A stretch of DNA of 64,000 nucleotides from UMGS172 sp045578845 (lineage in GTDB: Bacteria > Bacillota > Clostridia > Oscillospirales > Acutalibacteraceae), in contig JAZNLA010000061.1 of NCBI GenBank assembly GCA_045578845.1, forward strand, positions 1 through 64,000, read 5' to 3'. Under the pieces are notes generated by a model that did not search any database, was not told where the DNA came from, and worked only from the letters and a program-made list of their open reading frames with translations. Position 1 is the first letter of the stretch; each line of letters begins with the position of its first letter. Position numbers and translations under genes: made by a program. Below, one piece after another: positions 1 through 8,950 of the stretch.

Positions 1-152
1 CCTCTTGCCGCCGCACCCATAAGTCCGTTACCGCCGCCGCCGAAAACCAAATTATGACCGCGGTTTGCCAAGGTTTCACCTATTTTTTCGGTTTGGTCCA
101 TATACATTTTATCAATGGTGGGGCTCGCCGCACCGTAAACACATATTCTCAT
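1..152 (-). CDS. LOG-family Rossmann-fold protein, N-terminal fragment
   Basis: The first 50 codons of a gene that runs off the left edge. The start ATG is at 152-150. The N-terminus MRICVYGAASPTID followed by LVFGGGGNGLMGAAARG matches the nucleotide-binding part of LOG / TIGR00730 proteins (lysine-decarboxylase-like fold; many are nucleoside 5'-monophosphate phosphoribohydrolases). The catalytic PGGxGT motif lies outside the window, so enzyme activity cannot be judged. It is divergent from rimP, sharing the 153-414 gap. Confidence 0.75.
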   Translation of the reverse strand, partial: MRICVYGAASPTIDKMYMDQTEKIGETLANRGHNLVFGGGGNGLMGAAAR

Positions 153-317
153 AACAGTTATTCCTTTCGTTTGTTTTATTTACTATGTTGTTAAAATGTG
201 ATATAAAATAAAAACAAAGCGTTTTTGCCGCCTCCCTCTGACTATGAAGGCTTGTAACACTTTTATTATACCATTTTTTATTGCGGTTTTCAAGATTTTT
301 AATATTTTAAATAACTG

Positions 318-346
318 TTGACAAAATAAATTTTTGATGTTATACT
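318..346 (+). promoter_or_regulatory. sigma-A promoter of the rimP-nusA-infB operon
   Basis: A perfect -35 TTGACA at 318-323, a 17-base spacer and a -10 TATACT at 341-346. Transcription would start near 353, giving a leader of about 60 bases before rimP. This is the only strong promoter I see ahead of the long plus-strand operon reaching ribF/ppa. Confidence 0.8.
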
Positions 347-414
347 GTCGGTATAGATTTTTAAAGTAAGGAGTGGGGCGACCCGCTCTTTAGTTTTTAT
401 CAAAGGAGATTTGT

Positions 415-879
415 ATGGCTAACACACCTACTGCACAAAAGGTAACCGAACTTGTAAAATCGCCTATTGAGGGTTTGGGGTACATTTTGTGGGATGTCCG
501 CTTTGTAAAAGAAGGTGCTTCATGGTACTTGAGAGTGTTTATCGACAAAGACGGCGGCGTCGACATCAATGACTGTGTCGACGTAACCCACCTTATCGAC
601 CCGATAATCGACGACGCCGACCCCATAAATGTTTCGTACTGTTTGGAGGTTTGCTCTCCGGGACTCGACCGCGAACTTACAGAAGATTGGCACTTTAAAA
701 GGTACATCGGCAGCGAGGTACTGGTGAAACTTATCCGACCGAGGGAAAAGGTCAAAGAATTTAAGGGTACACTTATCGCCTTTGACGGCGGTGTGACAAT
801 AAACACAGATGACGGTGAAATTTATTTTGCCAAATCGGAAATTGTAAACGTTCGGCTTTGTGACGCCGATTTTAACTAA
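415..879 (+). CDS. rimP: Ribosome maturation factor RimP
   Basis: 154 residues, the usual RimP length. RimP binds free 30S subunits and is needed for late 16S rRNA/30S maturation. Visible family signatures are the N-terminal GLGYILWDVRFV strand, the FIDKDGGVDINDC segment and the SPGLDREL motif that links the two domains; the C-terminal half is an Sm-like barrel. The ATG is preceded by AAAGGAGA at about 402-409. It is the first gene of the conserved rimP-nusA-rnpM-ylxQ-infB-rbfA operon, which couples ribosome assembly, transcription elongation and initiation. Confidence 0.95.
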   Translation: MANTPTAQKVTELVKSPIEGLGYILWDVRFVKEGASWYLRVFIDKDGGVDINDCVDVTHLIDPIIDDADPINVSYCLEVCSPGLDRELTEDWHFKRYIGSEVLVKLIRPREKVKEFKGTLIAFDGGVTINTDDGEIYFAKSEIVNVRLCDADFN

Positions 880-899
880 TATTGGAGGTAAAACGGAAA

Positions 900-2003
900 A
901 TGGCTAAAGCAAAATCTAAAGAAAAGAAAATTGACTATAATAAGGAGATTTTTGAAGCACTTAAACAGATGGCAGAAGAAAGCGGTATCCCCGCCGAATA
1001 TCTTGCCGCAAAAATCAGCAACGCTATCATTATCGCCGCTAAGAAAGACTACGGCGGCAGAGATGTTGTTTTCTGCGATATGGACATTGAAAATGAAATT
1101 TTTAAGGTCTACGTCAGAAAAACCGTTGTTGCCGAAGTCGAAGACGAATACACCCAGATGTTACTTGAAGATGCACTCAAGTACAACAGTGCCGCAATGG
1201 TTGGCGAATTTACCGACATTCCGCTTGAAACAAGACAGTTCGGCAGAATTGTTGCCCAAAACGCAAAGCATGTTATCCGCCAAGGTGTAAAAGAGGCCGA
1301 AAGAGGTCAAACTTATGAGGAACTCCAAAGCCGCAATAAGGAACTTGTAACTGCAGTTGTTCAGCGTATCGACCCCAAAACAGGCAACGCTACCATTACA
1401 ATAGGCAGAGGCGAAGCAGTGCTTCCCAGAGCCGAGCAGGTGCCCGACGAAGAACTTCATGAAGGCGACCACATTAAGGTATATATCGTAGATGTTAAAA
1501 ATGAGGACAGAGGTCCTAAGGCCATGATTTCGAGAACACACCCCGGTCTTGTCAGACGTTTGTTTGAAACCGAAGTTCCCGAAATTTATGACGGCACTAT
1601 TGAAATTAAGTCGATTTCCCGTCAGGCAGGCAGCCGTACCAAAATGGCGGTTTGGTCTGCTAACACTGAAGTTGATGCAGTTGGTGCATGTATCGGTCAA
1701 AGAGGTGCCCGTGTCAACACAATCGTTGAAGAACTCGGCGGAGAAAAGATTGATATTGTTAAATATTCCGAAGACCCTGCGGCATTTATCACCGAGGCTT
1801 TATCCCCCGCAAAGGTGCTTACGGTTACAATCGAAAGCGAAGACCCCAAGGTTTGCAAGGTCACCGTACCCGACAGTCAGTTGTCATTGGCTATCGGCAA
1901 CAAGGGACAGAATGTTCGTCTTGCGGCAAGGCTTACCGGCTGGAAGATTGACATTCACCCCGAAAGCGGTTTCTACGGTGAGGGTGACGACAGCATAGAA
2001 TAA
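900..2003 (+). CDS. nusA: Transcription termination/antitermination factor NusA
   Basis: 367 residues, the short Gram-positive form without the C-terminal repeats of enterobacterial NusA. NusA binds RNA polymerase and nascent RNA and modulates pausing and intrinsic termination. Domains in order: N-terminal RNAP-binding domain (about 1-120), S1 domain (about 130-200), then two KH domains whose loops show GQRGARV and GNKGQNVRLA. I chose ATG 900 because GGAGG (884-888) sits 11 bases upstream; a longer TTG-started reading (882) would put the Shine-Dalgarno inside the gene. The stop is 15 bases before rnpM. Confidence 0.95.
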   Translation: MAKAKSKEKKIDYNKEIFEALKQMAEESGIPAEYLAAKISNAIIIAAKKDYGGRDVVFCDMDIENEIFKVYVRKTVVAEVEDEYTQMLLEDALKYNSAAMVGEFTDIPLETRQFGRIVAQNAKHVIRQGVKEAERGQTYEELQSRNKELVTAVVQRIDPKTGNATITIGRGEAVLPRAEQVPDEELHEGDHIKVYIVDVKNEDRGPKAMISRTHPGLVRRLFETEVPEIYDGTIEIKSISRQAGSRTKMAVWSANTEVDAVGACIGQRGARVNTIVEELGGEKIDIVKYSEDPAAFITEALSPAKVLTVTIESEDPKVCKVTVPDSQLSLAIGNKGQNVRLAARLTGWKIDIHPESGFYGEGDDSIE

Positions 2004-2018
2004 AAGGAGGAAGTTTGC

Positions 2019-2285
2019 ATGAACAAAAAGCAACCGTTAAGACAGTGCACCGGCTGCGGTGAAATGAAACCCAAAAAAGAACTTATACGGATTGTAAAAT
2101 CACCCGACGGCGTTATAAGTCTTGACCGTTCAGGCAAGGCAAACGGCAGAGGTGCTTACATTTGCCCCTGTTCCGACTGCTATAAAAAGGCAGTTAAGGG
2201 CCGCCGTCTTGAAAAGGCTTTTTCAATGCAAATTCCCGAAAATATATCTTTGCAGATTATAAAGGAGATTGACGCGGATGAGTAA
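2019..2285 (+). CDS. rnpM: YlxR/RnpM RNA-binding protein
   Basis: 88 residues, YlxR (DUF448) family. The signature CTGCGEMKPKKELIRIV opens the protein and GRGAYIC follows; paired cysteines occur in both halves (CTGC and CPCSDC). The fold carries a conserved basic RNA-binding surface. In Bacillus subtilis the protein has been linked to RNase P modulation, hence the name RnpM; the role here is by homology. An AAAGGAGG Shine-Dalgarno lies just upstream of ATG 2019. The 3' end overlaps the start of the L7Ae-like gene, suggesting translational coupling. Confidence 0.88.
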   Translation: MNKKQPLRQCTGCGEMKPKKELIRIVKSPDGVISLDRSGKANGRGAYICPCSDCYKKAVKGRRLEKAFSMQIPENISLQIIKEIDADE

Positions 2286-2577
2286 CGACCCCGTTTTATC
2301 ACGTTTAGGGTTTGCTCGTAAAAGCAATAATTTATCGGTGGGTTTTGCCGCCGCTAAAGAATCGGTCCAAAAGAAAAATGCTAAACTTATAGTAATCGCC
2401 GCCGATGTTTCGCCTAAATCCGAAAAGGAAATAAAGTACTTTGCAAAGGATATTCCCACCGTTAAAATACCGCAGACCATTTTAAGTCTTTCTGCGGCTA
2501 TAGGTATAAAAGCCGGCATTGTTTCGGTCAACGACCAAGGATTTGCCGACGCAATTTTAAAACAAATCAACCCGTAA
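2278..2577 (+). CDS. L7Ae-family K-turn RNA-binding protein (YlxQ)
   Basis: 99 residues with an L7Ae/L30e/S12e/Gadd45 fold. Family features are the N-terminal LGFARKSNNLSVGF segment, the strand KLIVIAADVSPKSEKEI and the late IGIKAGIVSV. These proteins bind kink-turn RNA; the cellular role of YlxQ is poorly known. ATG 2278 is preferred over an in-frame TTG at 2269 because AAGGAGA (2261-2267) is correctly spaced for it. It overlaps rnpM by 8 bases and precedes infB, the standard order. Confidence 0.88.
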   Translation: MSNDPVLSRLGFARKSNNLSVGFAAAKESVQKKNAKLIVIAADVSPKSEKEIKYFAKDIPTVKIPQTILSLSAAIGIKAGIVSVNDQGFADAILKQINP

Positions 2578-2605
2578 CCGCAAGACTACCGAAGGAGGAA
2601 AACAT

Positions 2606-5155
2606 ATGCTGATTAAATATAAAATTCATGAGGTTTCCAAGGATTTTAATATTTCGAGCAAGGAGATAATCACCCTTTTGCAGGAAAAATTGGGTGTCGA
2701 AAAGAAGAGTCAAACCTCTTTAGAGGATACTGAACTCAATCTTATTTTTGATTATATTACAAGTAAACACAATGTCAAAAATTTTGATGAATACTTTGCT
2801 TCGGGTGAAAAGGCTCGCGAAGAACGTGCCGCCCAAAGAAAGGCTGAAAAAGACCGTAAACTAGCCGAACAAATGGCAGTTTTAGAGCAACTCAAAGCTG
2901 CCAAAGCCGCCGCTGAGGGCAAACCGATAAAGGCCGAGAAAAAAGAAAAAACCCAAGTCAAAGAAACGGTCAAAGAGGTTAAAAAGGAAGTCGAAAAGAA
3001 ACCCGAAAAATCCAAAACCTCTCCTGCCGATAATGATAAAAAAGCAGAGAAAAAAGCAGAAGTTAAGACCGAGGCTAAACCTCAAAAGCCTGCCGAACCC
3101 CAAAAGCCAAAACATGAGCCGGTTTACATTCCGCCTCAGCCCAAAAAAGAAAAGACAGGCGAAGTGCCCAACCGCGGACCTGCACAAATCCGCAAGGTTG
3201 ACACAAGAGCCTCTAACATCAATATCGACAAATACAACGAACGTTACGAAAATATCGCTCCTGCCAACTCAATGCGTAACGACAACGCAGGCAGAAAGCA
3301 GAAGATAAAACAAAAATCTCAAGATTACCGCCGTCCTCAAAGTGCAAAACGTGAAACCGAAGCCGATAAACTTCGCCGTTTGCAACTTGAGAAAATCAAG
3401 AAAACACCCGTTACCGTTACGGTAGGTGACGAAATTACGGTCGGTGAACTTGCCGCCGCCATGAAGAAAACGGCATCTGATGTTATTAAGCAGTTGCTCA
3501 AACTCGGCATGATGGCTACCGTAAACCAAACTATCGACTATGACACCGCCGAAATTGTGACCACCGAAATGGGTTGCAAAATTCAGCGTGCCGTTGTGGT
3601 TACCATTGAAGAAAGAATTATGGATATTTCTGAAGACACCGAAGAGTCACTTCAAACCCGCAGTCCGATTGTTGTTGTAATGGGTCACGTTGACCACGGT
3701 AAAACCTCACTGCTTGACGCCATTCGCAACGCCAAGGTTACTGCAGGCGAAGCAGGCGGTATTACTCAGCACATCGGTGCTTACAGAGTAAACCACGAAG
3801 GACACGAAATCACCTTCCTTGACACCCCGGGACACGCCGCATTTACCTCTATGCGTCAACGCGGTGCCATGGCTACCGATATTGCGGTACTTGTTGTTGC
3901 TGCAGACGACGGTATCATGCCCCAAACCATTGAGGCTATAAACCACGCAAAAGCGGCAAAGGTTCAGGTTATTGTTGCCATTAACAAAATGGATAAACCC
4001 GAGGCTAACCCCGACCGCATTAAACAACAACTTACTGAGCAGGGACTTGTTATTGAAGAATGGGGCGGCGACATTATCTGTGTTCCCGTTTCAGCCAAAA
4101 CCCACATGGGTATCGACGACCTTCTTGCCAATATTTTACTTGTTGCCGAAATGCAGGAACTTAAAGCCAATCCCAACCGCCGTGCAAAAGGTGTTGTTAT
4201 TGAGGCACGGCTCGATAAAGGCCGCGGCCCTGTTGCAACACTGCTAGTGCAAAACGGTACACTTAACGCGGGCGATATAATCGTTGCGGGCGCCGCTGTC
4301 GGCAGAGTCAGGGTTATGCTTGACGAAAACGGCAAAACCGTAAAGGTTGCCGGTCCGTCGGTACCGGTTGAAATCACCGGTCTTGACGAAGTTCCTTTGG
4401 CAGGTGACGATTTTGACGCCGTTTCCGACGAACGTCTTGCACGTCAACTTGTCGAACAACGTAAACAAAAAGCCAAAGACGAAGTCTTTAACGCCGCAAG
4501 TAAAGTTACACTCGACAATCTGTTCAGTCAACTTGAACAGGGCGAGGTTAAAGACCTCAATGTTATTGTTAAGGCAGACGTTCAAGGCTCGGTTGAGGCC
4601 GTTAAAGAAAGTTTGCAAAAACTTTCAAATGACGAAGTACGCGTCAATGTTATTCACGGCGGCGTAGGTGCCATAAATGAGTCAGACGAAATGCTGGCAT
4701 CTACTTCGGGTGCTATTATCGTAGGCTTTAACGTCCGTCCCGACCCCGTTGCCAAAGAGGCCGCTGAGCGTGACGGCGTTGAAATGCGTCTTTACAGGGT
4801 TATTTATGACTGTATTGACGAAATCACTGCCGCTATGAAGGGTATGCTTGCACCCAAATTCCGCGAGGCCACTTTGGGTGAACTTGAGGTCAGACAGACC
4901 TACAAAGTTTCGGGCGTCGGCATGATTGCGGGTTGCTATGTCAAAAACGGCAAAATTACCCGCGATGCAAAGGTTAGGGTTGTACGTGACGGCATAGTTG
5001 TCGCCGAAGACGAAATCGCCTCTCTCCGCCGTTTCAAAGATGACGTTAAAGAAGTTGCCGACGGTTATGAATGCGGTGTAGGACTCGAAAAATTTGCCGA
5101 CATTAAAGAAGGCGACATTTTAGAAGCCTTTATCATGGAAGAATACCGCGATTAA
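2606..5155 (+). CDS. infB: Translation initiation factor IF-2
   Basis: 849 residues. IF-2 is the GTPase that delivers fMet-tRNA to the 30S initiation complex. An N-terminal IF2_N helix bundle is followed by a long Lys/Glu/Ala-rich linker (about residues 70-220), a second IF2_N domain near 265-320, then the G domain: G1 GHVDHGKT (about 359-366), G3 DTPGH, G4 NKMD. The domains binding initiator tRNA complete the C-terminus. GGAGG sits just upstream of ATG 2606. The Lys-rich linker varies freely between species, so only its composition is meaningful. Confidence 0.97.
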   Translation: MLIKYKIHEVSKDFNISSKEIITLLQEKLGVEKKSQTSLEDTELNLIFDYITSKHNVKNFDEYFASGEKAREERAAQRKAEKDRKLAEQMAVLEQLKAAKAAAEGKPIKAEKKEKTQVKETVKEVKKEVEKKPEKSKTSPADNDKKAEKKAEVKTEAKPQKPAEPQKPKHEPVYIPPQPKKEKTGEVPNRGPAQIRKVDTRASNINIDKYNERYENIAPANSMRNDNAGRKQKIKQKSQDYRRPQSAKRETEADKLRRLQLEKIKKTPVTVTVGDEITVGELAAAMKKTASDVIKQLLKLGMMATVNQTIDYDTAEIVTTEMGCKIQRAVVVTIEERIMDISEDTEESLQTRSPIVVVMGHVDHGKTSLLDAIRNAKVTAGEAGGITQHIGAYRVNHEGHEITFLDTPGHAAFTSMRQRGAMATDIAVLVVAADDGIMPQTIEAINHAKAAKVQVIVAINKMDKPEANPDRIKQQLTEQGLVIEEWGGDIICVPVSAKTHMGIDDLLANILLVAEMQELKANPNRRAKGVVIEARLDKGRGPVATLLVQNGTLNAGDIIVAGAAVGRVRVMLDENGKTVKVAGPSVPVEITGLDEVPLAGDDFDAVSDERLARQLVEQRKQKAKDEVFNAASKVTLDNLFSQLEQGEVKDLNVIVKADVQGSVEAVKESLQKLSNDEVRVNVIHGGVGAINESDEMLASTSGAIIVGFNVRPDPVAKEAAERDGVEMRLYRVIYDCIDEITAAMKGMLAPKFREATLGELEVRQTYKVSGVGMIAGCYVKNGKITRDAKVRVVRDGIVVAEDEIASLRRFKDDVKEVADGYECGVGLEKFADIKEGDILEAFIMEEYRD

Positions 5156-5187
5156 CCTCAAAAAAAGCATCTAATAGTTAAAGGATA

Positions 5188-5217
5188 CGGCTTCGCTTTT
5201 ATTTTAAAGCGAAGCCG
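5188..5217 (+). promoter_or_regulatory. Perfect 12-bp hairpin between infB and rbfA
   Basis: CGGCTTCGCTTT (5188-5199) pairs exactly with AAAGCGAAGCCG (5206-5217) around a 6-base loop. No T-tract follows on either strand within the expected distance, so it is not a standard intrinsic terminator. It lies in the 90-base infB-rbfA gap of an otherwise tightly packed operon; an RNA-processing or mRNA-stability element is the most likely reading. Confidence 0.7.
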
Positions 5218-5245
5218 AACAAACTTAAAGAAAGGTAATTTTAGT

Positions 5246-5593
5246 ATGCCAAGTTTTAAATTGGGCCGTGCAACTGCCGATTTACGCCGCGAACTGTCCG
5301 ACCTGCTAAGAGAAGTAAAAGACCCCAGAGTCAGCAAACTTTTAAGCATTGTCAAGATAGATTTGTCGGGCGATATGTCATATGCCACCGTTTATGTCAG
5401 TGCCATTGAAGGCAGAGAAAAAACGGTCGAAAGCGTAAAGGGACTAAAAAGTGCCGCGGGATATTTAAGACGTGAACTCGGTGCCCGTTTGGGACTGCGT
5501 AAAACCCCCGAACTTCGCTTTATTGCCGACGATTCCATTGAGCACAGTGCCCATATTGCCAAAATTATCGACTCCTTTGGGGAGGATAAATAA
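5246..5593 (+). CDS. rbfA: 30S ribosome-binding factor RbfA
   Basis: 115 residues, a KH-like fold protein that binds the immature 30S subunit and is needed for 5'-end maturation of 16S rRNA. Recognisable elements are the N-terminal helix with LRRELSDLLREVKDPR, the strand SYATVYVSAIEG and the C-terminal PELRFIADDSIEHS. Shine-Dalgarno AAAGAAAGG is just upstream. The stop (TAA 5591-5593) shares its final A with the ATG of nrnA, so the two are probably translationally coupled. Confidence 0.95.
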   Translation: MPSFKLGRATADLRRELSDLLREVKDPRVSKLLSIVKIDLSGDMSYATVYVSAIEGREKTVESVKGLKSAAGYLRRELGARLGLRKTPELRFIADDSIEHSAHIAKIIDSFGEDK

Positions 5594-6552
5594 TGGCTTG
5601 CAAAATTTTAAATACAAAAGAAGCTGCCTTGTTTTTAAAGCAAAATGACCGTTTTTTGATTTTAACCCACGCCCTGCCCGACGGGGACACCTTGGGCTCG
5701 GCGTTTGCTTTAGAGTCCACCTTAAAGAATTTAGGAAAAAAAGCAAGGGTTTTATGTCCTGACGAAATCCCTTCGAAATTTTTATATCTTACAACCGATA
5801 ACGACCTCGATTTTGAGCCTGAAATAATTGTCGCTGTCGATGTTGCCGATAAAAAATTGTTGGGCAAATGCTGTGATTTGTACGGTGACAAAATCGACCT
5901 TTGTATTGACCACCACCATTCCAACAAGGGCTTTGCAAAACGCCTTTATTTAGAAGGCGACTCTGCAAGTGCCTGCGAGTGCATTTATAATGTAATCGAA
6001 GAATTGGGCACAGAAATCACACCGCATATAGCCGACTGTCTTTACACAGGTATTGCCACCGACACAGGCTGTTTCAAATTTTCCAACACCTCTCCCCGCA
6101 CCCACCGTTATGCCGCAACACTTATAGAAAAAGGTGCAAACTTCAGTGAAATCAACCGCGTTATGTTTGAGGTGAAATCACGCTCGCAAATTGCGGTCGA
6201 AAAGCAGATTTTTGACAGTATTGAATTTCACTCTGACGGCAAAATTGCAGTAGTTGTAATTACCAATGATATGTTAAACGCGGCAGGTACCACCTTGGCT
6301 GAACTTGACGGAATCACCGCACTTGCACGAAGTATTGATGGTGTTTTAATCGGTATTACCGTAAAGGAAATGCCGAGTGGAAAGGTGCGAGCCTCGGTTA
6401 GGACATTCGAGCCTTACAGTGCCAGCGAAATTTGTGCCGTCTTTGGCGGCGGCGGACATGAAAGGGCCGCAGGTTGTGAGTTTTCATATGATATGGCACA
6501 GGCCAAACAAATGCTTATAAAGACTGCTAAAGAGGTAATGGCACGTGACTGA
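5593..6552 (+). CDS. nrnA: DHH/DHHA1 phosphoesterase NrnA (nanoRNase / pAp phosphatase)
   Basis: 319 residues. NrnA-type enzymes degrade 2-5-mer RNAs from the 5' end, linear c-di-nucleotides and 3'-phosphoadenosine-5'-phosphate. Metal-binding motifs are visible: motif I LPDGDTLGS (about 29-37), an Asp in VAVDVAD, motif III IDHHHSN, and the DHHA1 substrate motif GGGGHERAAG near 279-288. It follows rbfA in the usual gene order. The 3' end overlaps the GTG start of truB by 8 bases. Confidence 0.93.
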   Translation: MACKILNTKEAALFLKQNDRFLILTHALPDGDTLGSAFALESTLKNLGKKARVLCPDEIPSKFLYLTTDNDLDFEPEIIVAVDVADKKLLGKCCDLYGDKIDLCIDHHHSNKGFAKRLYLEGDSASACECIYNVIEELGTEITPHIADCLYTGIATDTGCFKFSNTSPRTHRYAATLIEKGANFSEINRVMFEVKSRSQIAVEKQIFDSIEFHSDGKIAVVVITNDMLNAAGTTLAELDGITALARSIDGVLIGITVKEMPSGKVRASVRTFEPYSASEICAVFGGGGHERAAGCEFSYDMAQAKQMLIKTAKEVMARD

Positions 6553-7426
6553 AAACAAAACAGGTCTTATTTTGCTCGACAAACCGCAAGGGTTTACTTC
6601 CTTTAAAGCGGCGGCGGCGATAAGACGGATTCACGGTATAAAACGGGTTGGTCACACCGGCACTTTAGACCCAATGGCTACAGGTGTTCTGCCTATTTTA
6701 ATCGGCAGGGCAACAAGACTTTGCTCATTTTGTTTAGATGCCGACAAACGATATACTGCCACTGTCATCTTAGGTGTCACCACCGACACTTTGGACATTA
6801 CGGGCAAAATTTTAAGTGAATCGCCCGTCAATGTAACCGACGATGAACTAAATAAAGCTATAGAAAAATTTAAAGGCATTTATGACCAAATTCCGCCCAT
6901 GTTTTCGGCCATCAGCAAAAACGGGGTAAGAATGTACGATTTAGCAAGGCAGGGCATTGAGGTCGAAAGAACACCAAGGCGTGTAAATATTAAGAAAATA
7001 AACCTGCTTTGGCGTGACGGCAACACCTTTGCTATAGACGTGCTTTGCTCAAAGGGTACATATATCAGGTCTTTAGCCGACGATTTGGGCAAATTTTTAG
7101 GCACAGGTGCGGTGCTGTCGGGTTTAAGACGCACAAAAACCGCACAATTCTCTATTGACGAATGTGCGAAATTGGAAGATATAGAAAAAAATCCCGAAAA
7201 ATACCTTTTGTCGGCGGAAAAAATAGTTGAATATCTACCCAAAGTCTATATTACCGCACCGCAAAAAAACAGATTTTTGCACGGTGCACCGCTTGATTTG
7301 GGCAGAGTTACACCCGAAACCTTCGCCGAAAACAGTTTGGTAAGGGTGTGCGAAAGCGAAACTTTTTTAGGTCTTGGCGAAATAAAAGAAACCAGCATTT
7401 ACACAAAATGCGTTATCAATGATTGA
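6545..7426 (+). CDS. truB: tRNA pseudouridine(55) synthase TruB
   Basis: 293 residues; isomerises U55 in the T-loop of tRNA. The catalytic motif GHTGTLDPMATGVL contains the nucleophilic Asp at about residue 42; the later motifs RYTATV and KGTYIRSLADDLG are also present. The start is GTG, inside the nrnA 3' end (8-base overlap). The C-terminal region after about 235 is a short RNA-binding tail of PUA type. Downstream it runs into ribF. Confidence 0.95.
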   Translation: MTENKTGLILLDKPQGFTSFKAAAAIRRIHGIKRVGHTGTLDPMATGVLPILIGRATRLCSFCLDADKRYTATVILGVTTDTLDITGKILSESPVNVTDDELNKAIEKFKGIYDQIPPMFSAISKNGVRMYDLARQGIEVERTPRRVNIKKINLLWRDGNTFAIDVLCSKGTYIRSLADDLGKFLGTGAVLSGLRRTKTAQFSIDECAKLEDIEKNPEKYLLSAEKIVEYLPKVYITAPQKNRFLHGAPLDLGRVTPETFAENSLVRVCESETFLGLGEIKETSIYTKCVIND

Positions 7427-7437
7427 TAGGAAAATTT

Positions 7438-8334
7438 ATGGAAAAAACGGGATATGCTTTAGCCCTCGGCACCTTTGACGGTCTTCATTTGGGCCACCAA
7501 TCGGTGTTAACCGCGGCGTTGGAATTTAAAAATTTAATACCCGTTGCCGTCACCTTTGACGAGCCGCCCAAACGGCACACCGAAGGCGGCTTTATCCCTA
7601 TGCTCATTTCGGCAAAACAAAAAAACGAAATGCTTAAAAAAATGGGATTTTCGGCAGTTGATGTGCTGGACTACAAAGAAATACATCACATAGAAGCCGA
7701 AGACTTTTTAGATTTTCTCTTTAAAAAATACAATGTAAAAGCGGTTGTTTGCGGGTTTAATTACCGTTTCGGAAACGGCGGTAAGGGTGATGTAGCCCTT
7801 TTATCCGACTACTGTAAAAGGCACTGTGCCGAGGCGGTTATATGCCCTGCTGCCGACGTTTCGGGCAAAACCGTTTCTTCTACATTTTTAAGAAATTTAA
7901 TTGCAAGCGGCGATATTTCTTTTGCAAATTCACTTCTTTTATCGCCTTTTTCTTTTACCACAGAGGTTATTCACGGCGAAAAGCGTGGCAGAACTCTCGG
8001 TTTCCCCACCGTAAACCAACCGTTAGACAAAAATTTGGTGACGCCGAAATTAGGCGTTTACGCCTCGGTTTGTGAAATTAACAGTAAAGAATATCCGTCG
8101 GTCACAAACATCGGCATACGGCCTACATTTATCCTGAAAAAACCGCAAAGCGAAACCCATATTTTAGATTTTGACAGTGATTTGTACGGACAAAAAATTA
8201 CAGTTAAACTGTTGAAATATTTACGTGAAGAAACAAGGTTTCAAAATATAAGTGACCTTAAAAATGCTATTGAAAATAATGCCGCAGAAGCGAGAAAATG
8301 CTTTGCGGAATACAAAACTATAAAGAAGGTTTGA
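7438..8334 (+). CDS. ribF: Bifunctional riboflavin kinase / FAD synthetase
   Basis: 298 residues from ATG 7438. The N-terminal half is the FAD synthetase (FMN adenylyltransferase) domain with GTFDGLHLGHQSVL and, later, STFLRNLI. The C-terminal half is the flavokinase domain with GRTLGFPTVN and NIGIRPTF. Together they convert riboflavin to FMN and FAD. An in-frame TTG at 7423 lies inside the end of truB and is less likely; a weak GATAGGA precedes ATG 7438. The truB-ribF order is typical of Bacillota. Confidence 0.93.
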   Translation: MEKTGYALALGTFDGLHLGHQSVLTAALEFKNLIPVAVTFDEPPKRHTEGGFIPMLISAKQKNEMLKKMGFSAVDVLDYKEIHHIEAEDFLDFLFKKYNVKAVVCGFNYRFGNGGKGDVALLSDYCKRHCAEAVICPAADVSGKTVSSTFLRNLIASGDISFANSLLLSPFSFTTEVIHGEKRGRTLGFPTVNQPLDKNLVTPKLGVYASVCEINSKEYPSVTNIGIRPTFILKKPQSETHILDFDSDLYGQKITVKLLKYLREETRFQNISDLKNAIENNAAEARKCFAEYKTIKKV

Positions 8335-8338
8335 AATT

Positions 8339-8872
8339 ATGAGCAATATTTGGCACAACATTAACCCAAAGAGAATAACCCCCGATGATTTCATCGCCGT
8401 TATTGAAATCGGCAAGGGAAGTAAATGTAAATACGAACTTGACAAAGAAACGGGTATGTTACAACTTGACCGCATACTTTACACATCAACCCACTACCCT
8501 GCCAACTACGGATTTATTCCCCGTACATACGCCGACGATTTAGACCCGCTTGACGTACTTGTACTTTGTTCGCAAAGTCTTGTTCCGCTGACCACAGTTC
8601 GTTGCTACCCAATTGGCATAATTTCCATGATGGACAACGGCCGTTATGACGATAAAATCATCGCCATTCCTTTTAATGACCCAACTTATAATTCATATAC
8701 CGATATTTCACAAATTCCGTCGCACATTTTCGACGAAATGTGCCATTTCTTCAAAGTTTACAAGGAACTTGAAAGCCGCGAAACGGCAGTAAACGAGGTT
8801 GAAAACGCCGAAAAGGCTAAAAAAATAATTACCAAGTCGATTGATAATTATATTGAAAACTATTGTAAATGA
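8339..8872 (+). CDS. ppa: Inorganic pyrophosphatase, family I
   Basis: 177 residues. Hydrolyses pyrophosphate released by nucleic-acid and aminoacyl-tRNA synthesis. The family I signature DLDPLDVLVL (Asp-rich metal site) is at about 66-75, preceded by YGFIPRTY and the substrate region KYELDKETG. The C-terminus has the usual acidic/Lys-rich helix. It starts 4 bases after ribF and ends at a strong terminator, so it is the last gene of the long operon. Many Bacillota use the unrelated family II enzyme, so this choice is mildly informative. Confidence 0.92.
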   Translation: MSNIWHNINPKRITPDDFIAVIEIGKGSKCKYELDKETGMLQLDRILYTSTHYPANYGFIPRTYADDLDPLDVLVLCSQSLVPLTTVRCYPIGIISMMDNGRYDDKIIAIPFNDPTYNSYTDISQIPSHIFDEMCHFFKVYKELESRETAVNEVENAEKAKKIITKSIDNYIENYCK

Positions 8873-8879
8873 TATAAAA

Positions 8880-8917
8880 AACAGTACAGAATTTTAAAGT
8901 TCTGTACTGTTTTTTTA
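8880..8917 (+). terminator. Intrinsic terminator after ppa
   Basis: AACAGTACAGAA pairs with TTCTGTACTGTT (12 bp, 8-base loop), and the T-run extends from 8910 to 8917. It ends the plus-strand operon. Because A residues flank the other side, it could also act on gyrA transcripts arriving from the opposite direction. Confidence 0.9.
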
Positions 8918-8950
8918 CAATTTTTCAATAATACTTGTTTTTTGTGTTGT

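Noticed and set aside
1161..1700. Long minus-strand ORF opposite nusA
   Set aside because: A shadow of nusA; the plus strand encodes a complete NusA with S1 and KH motifs.
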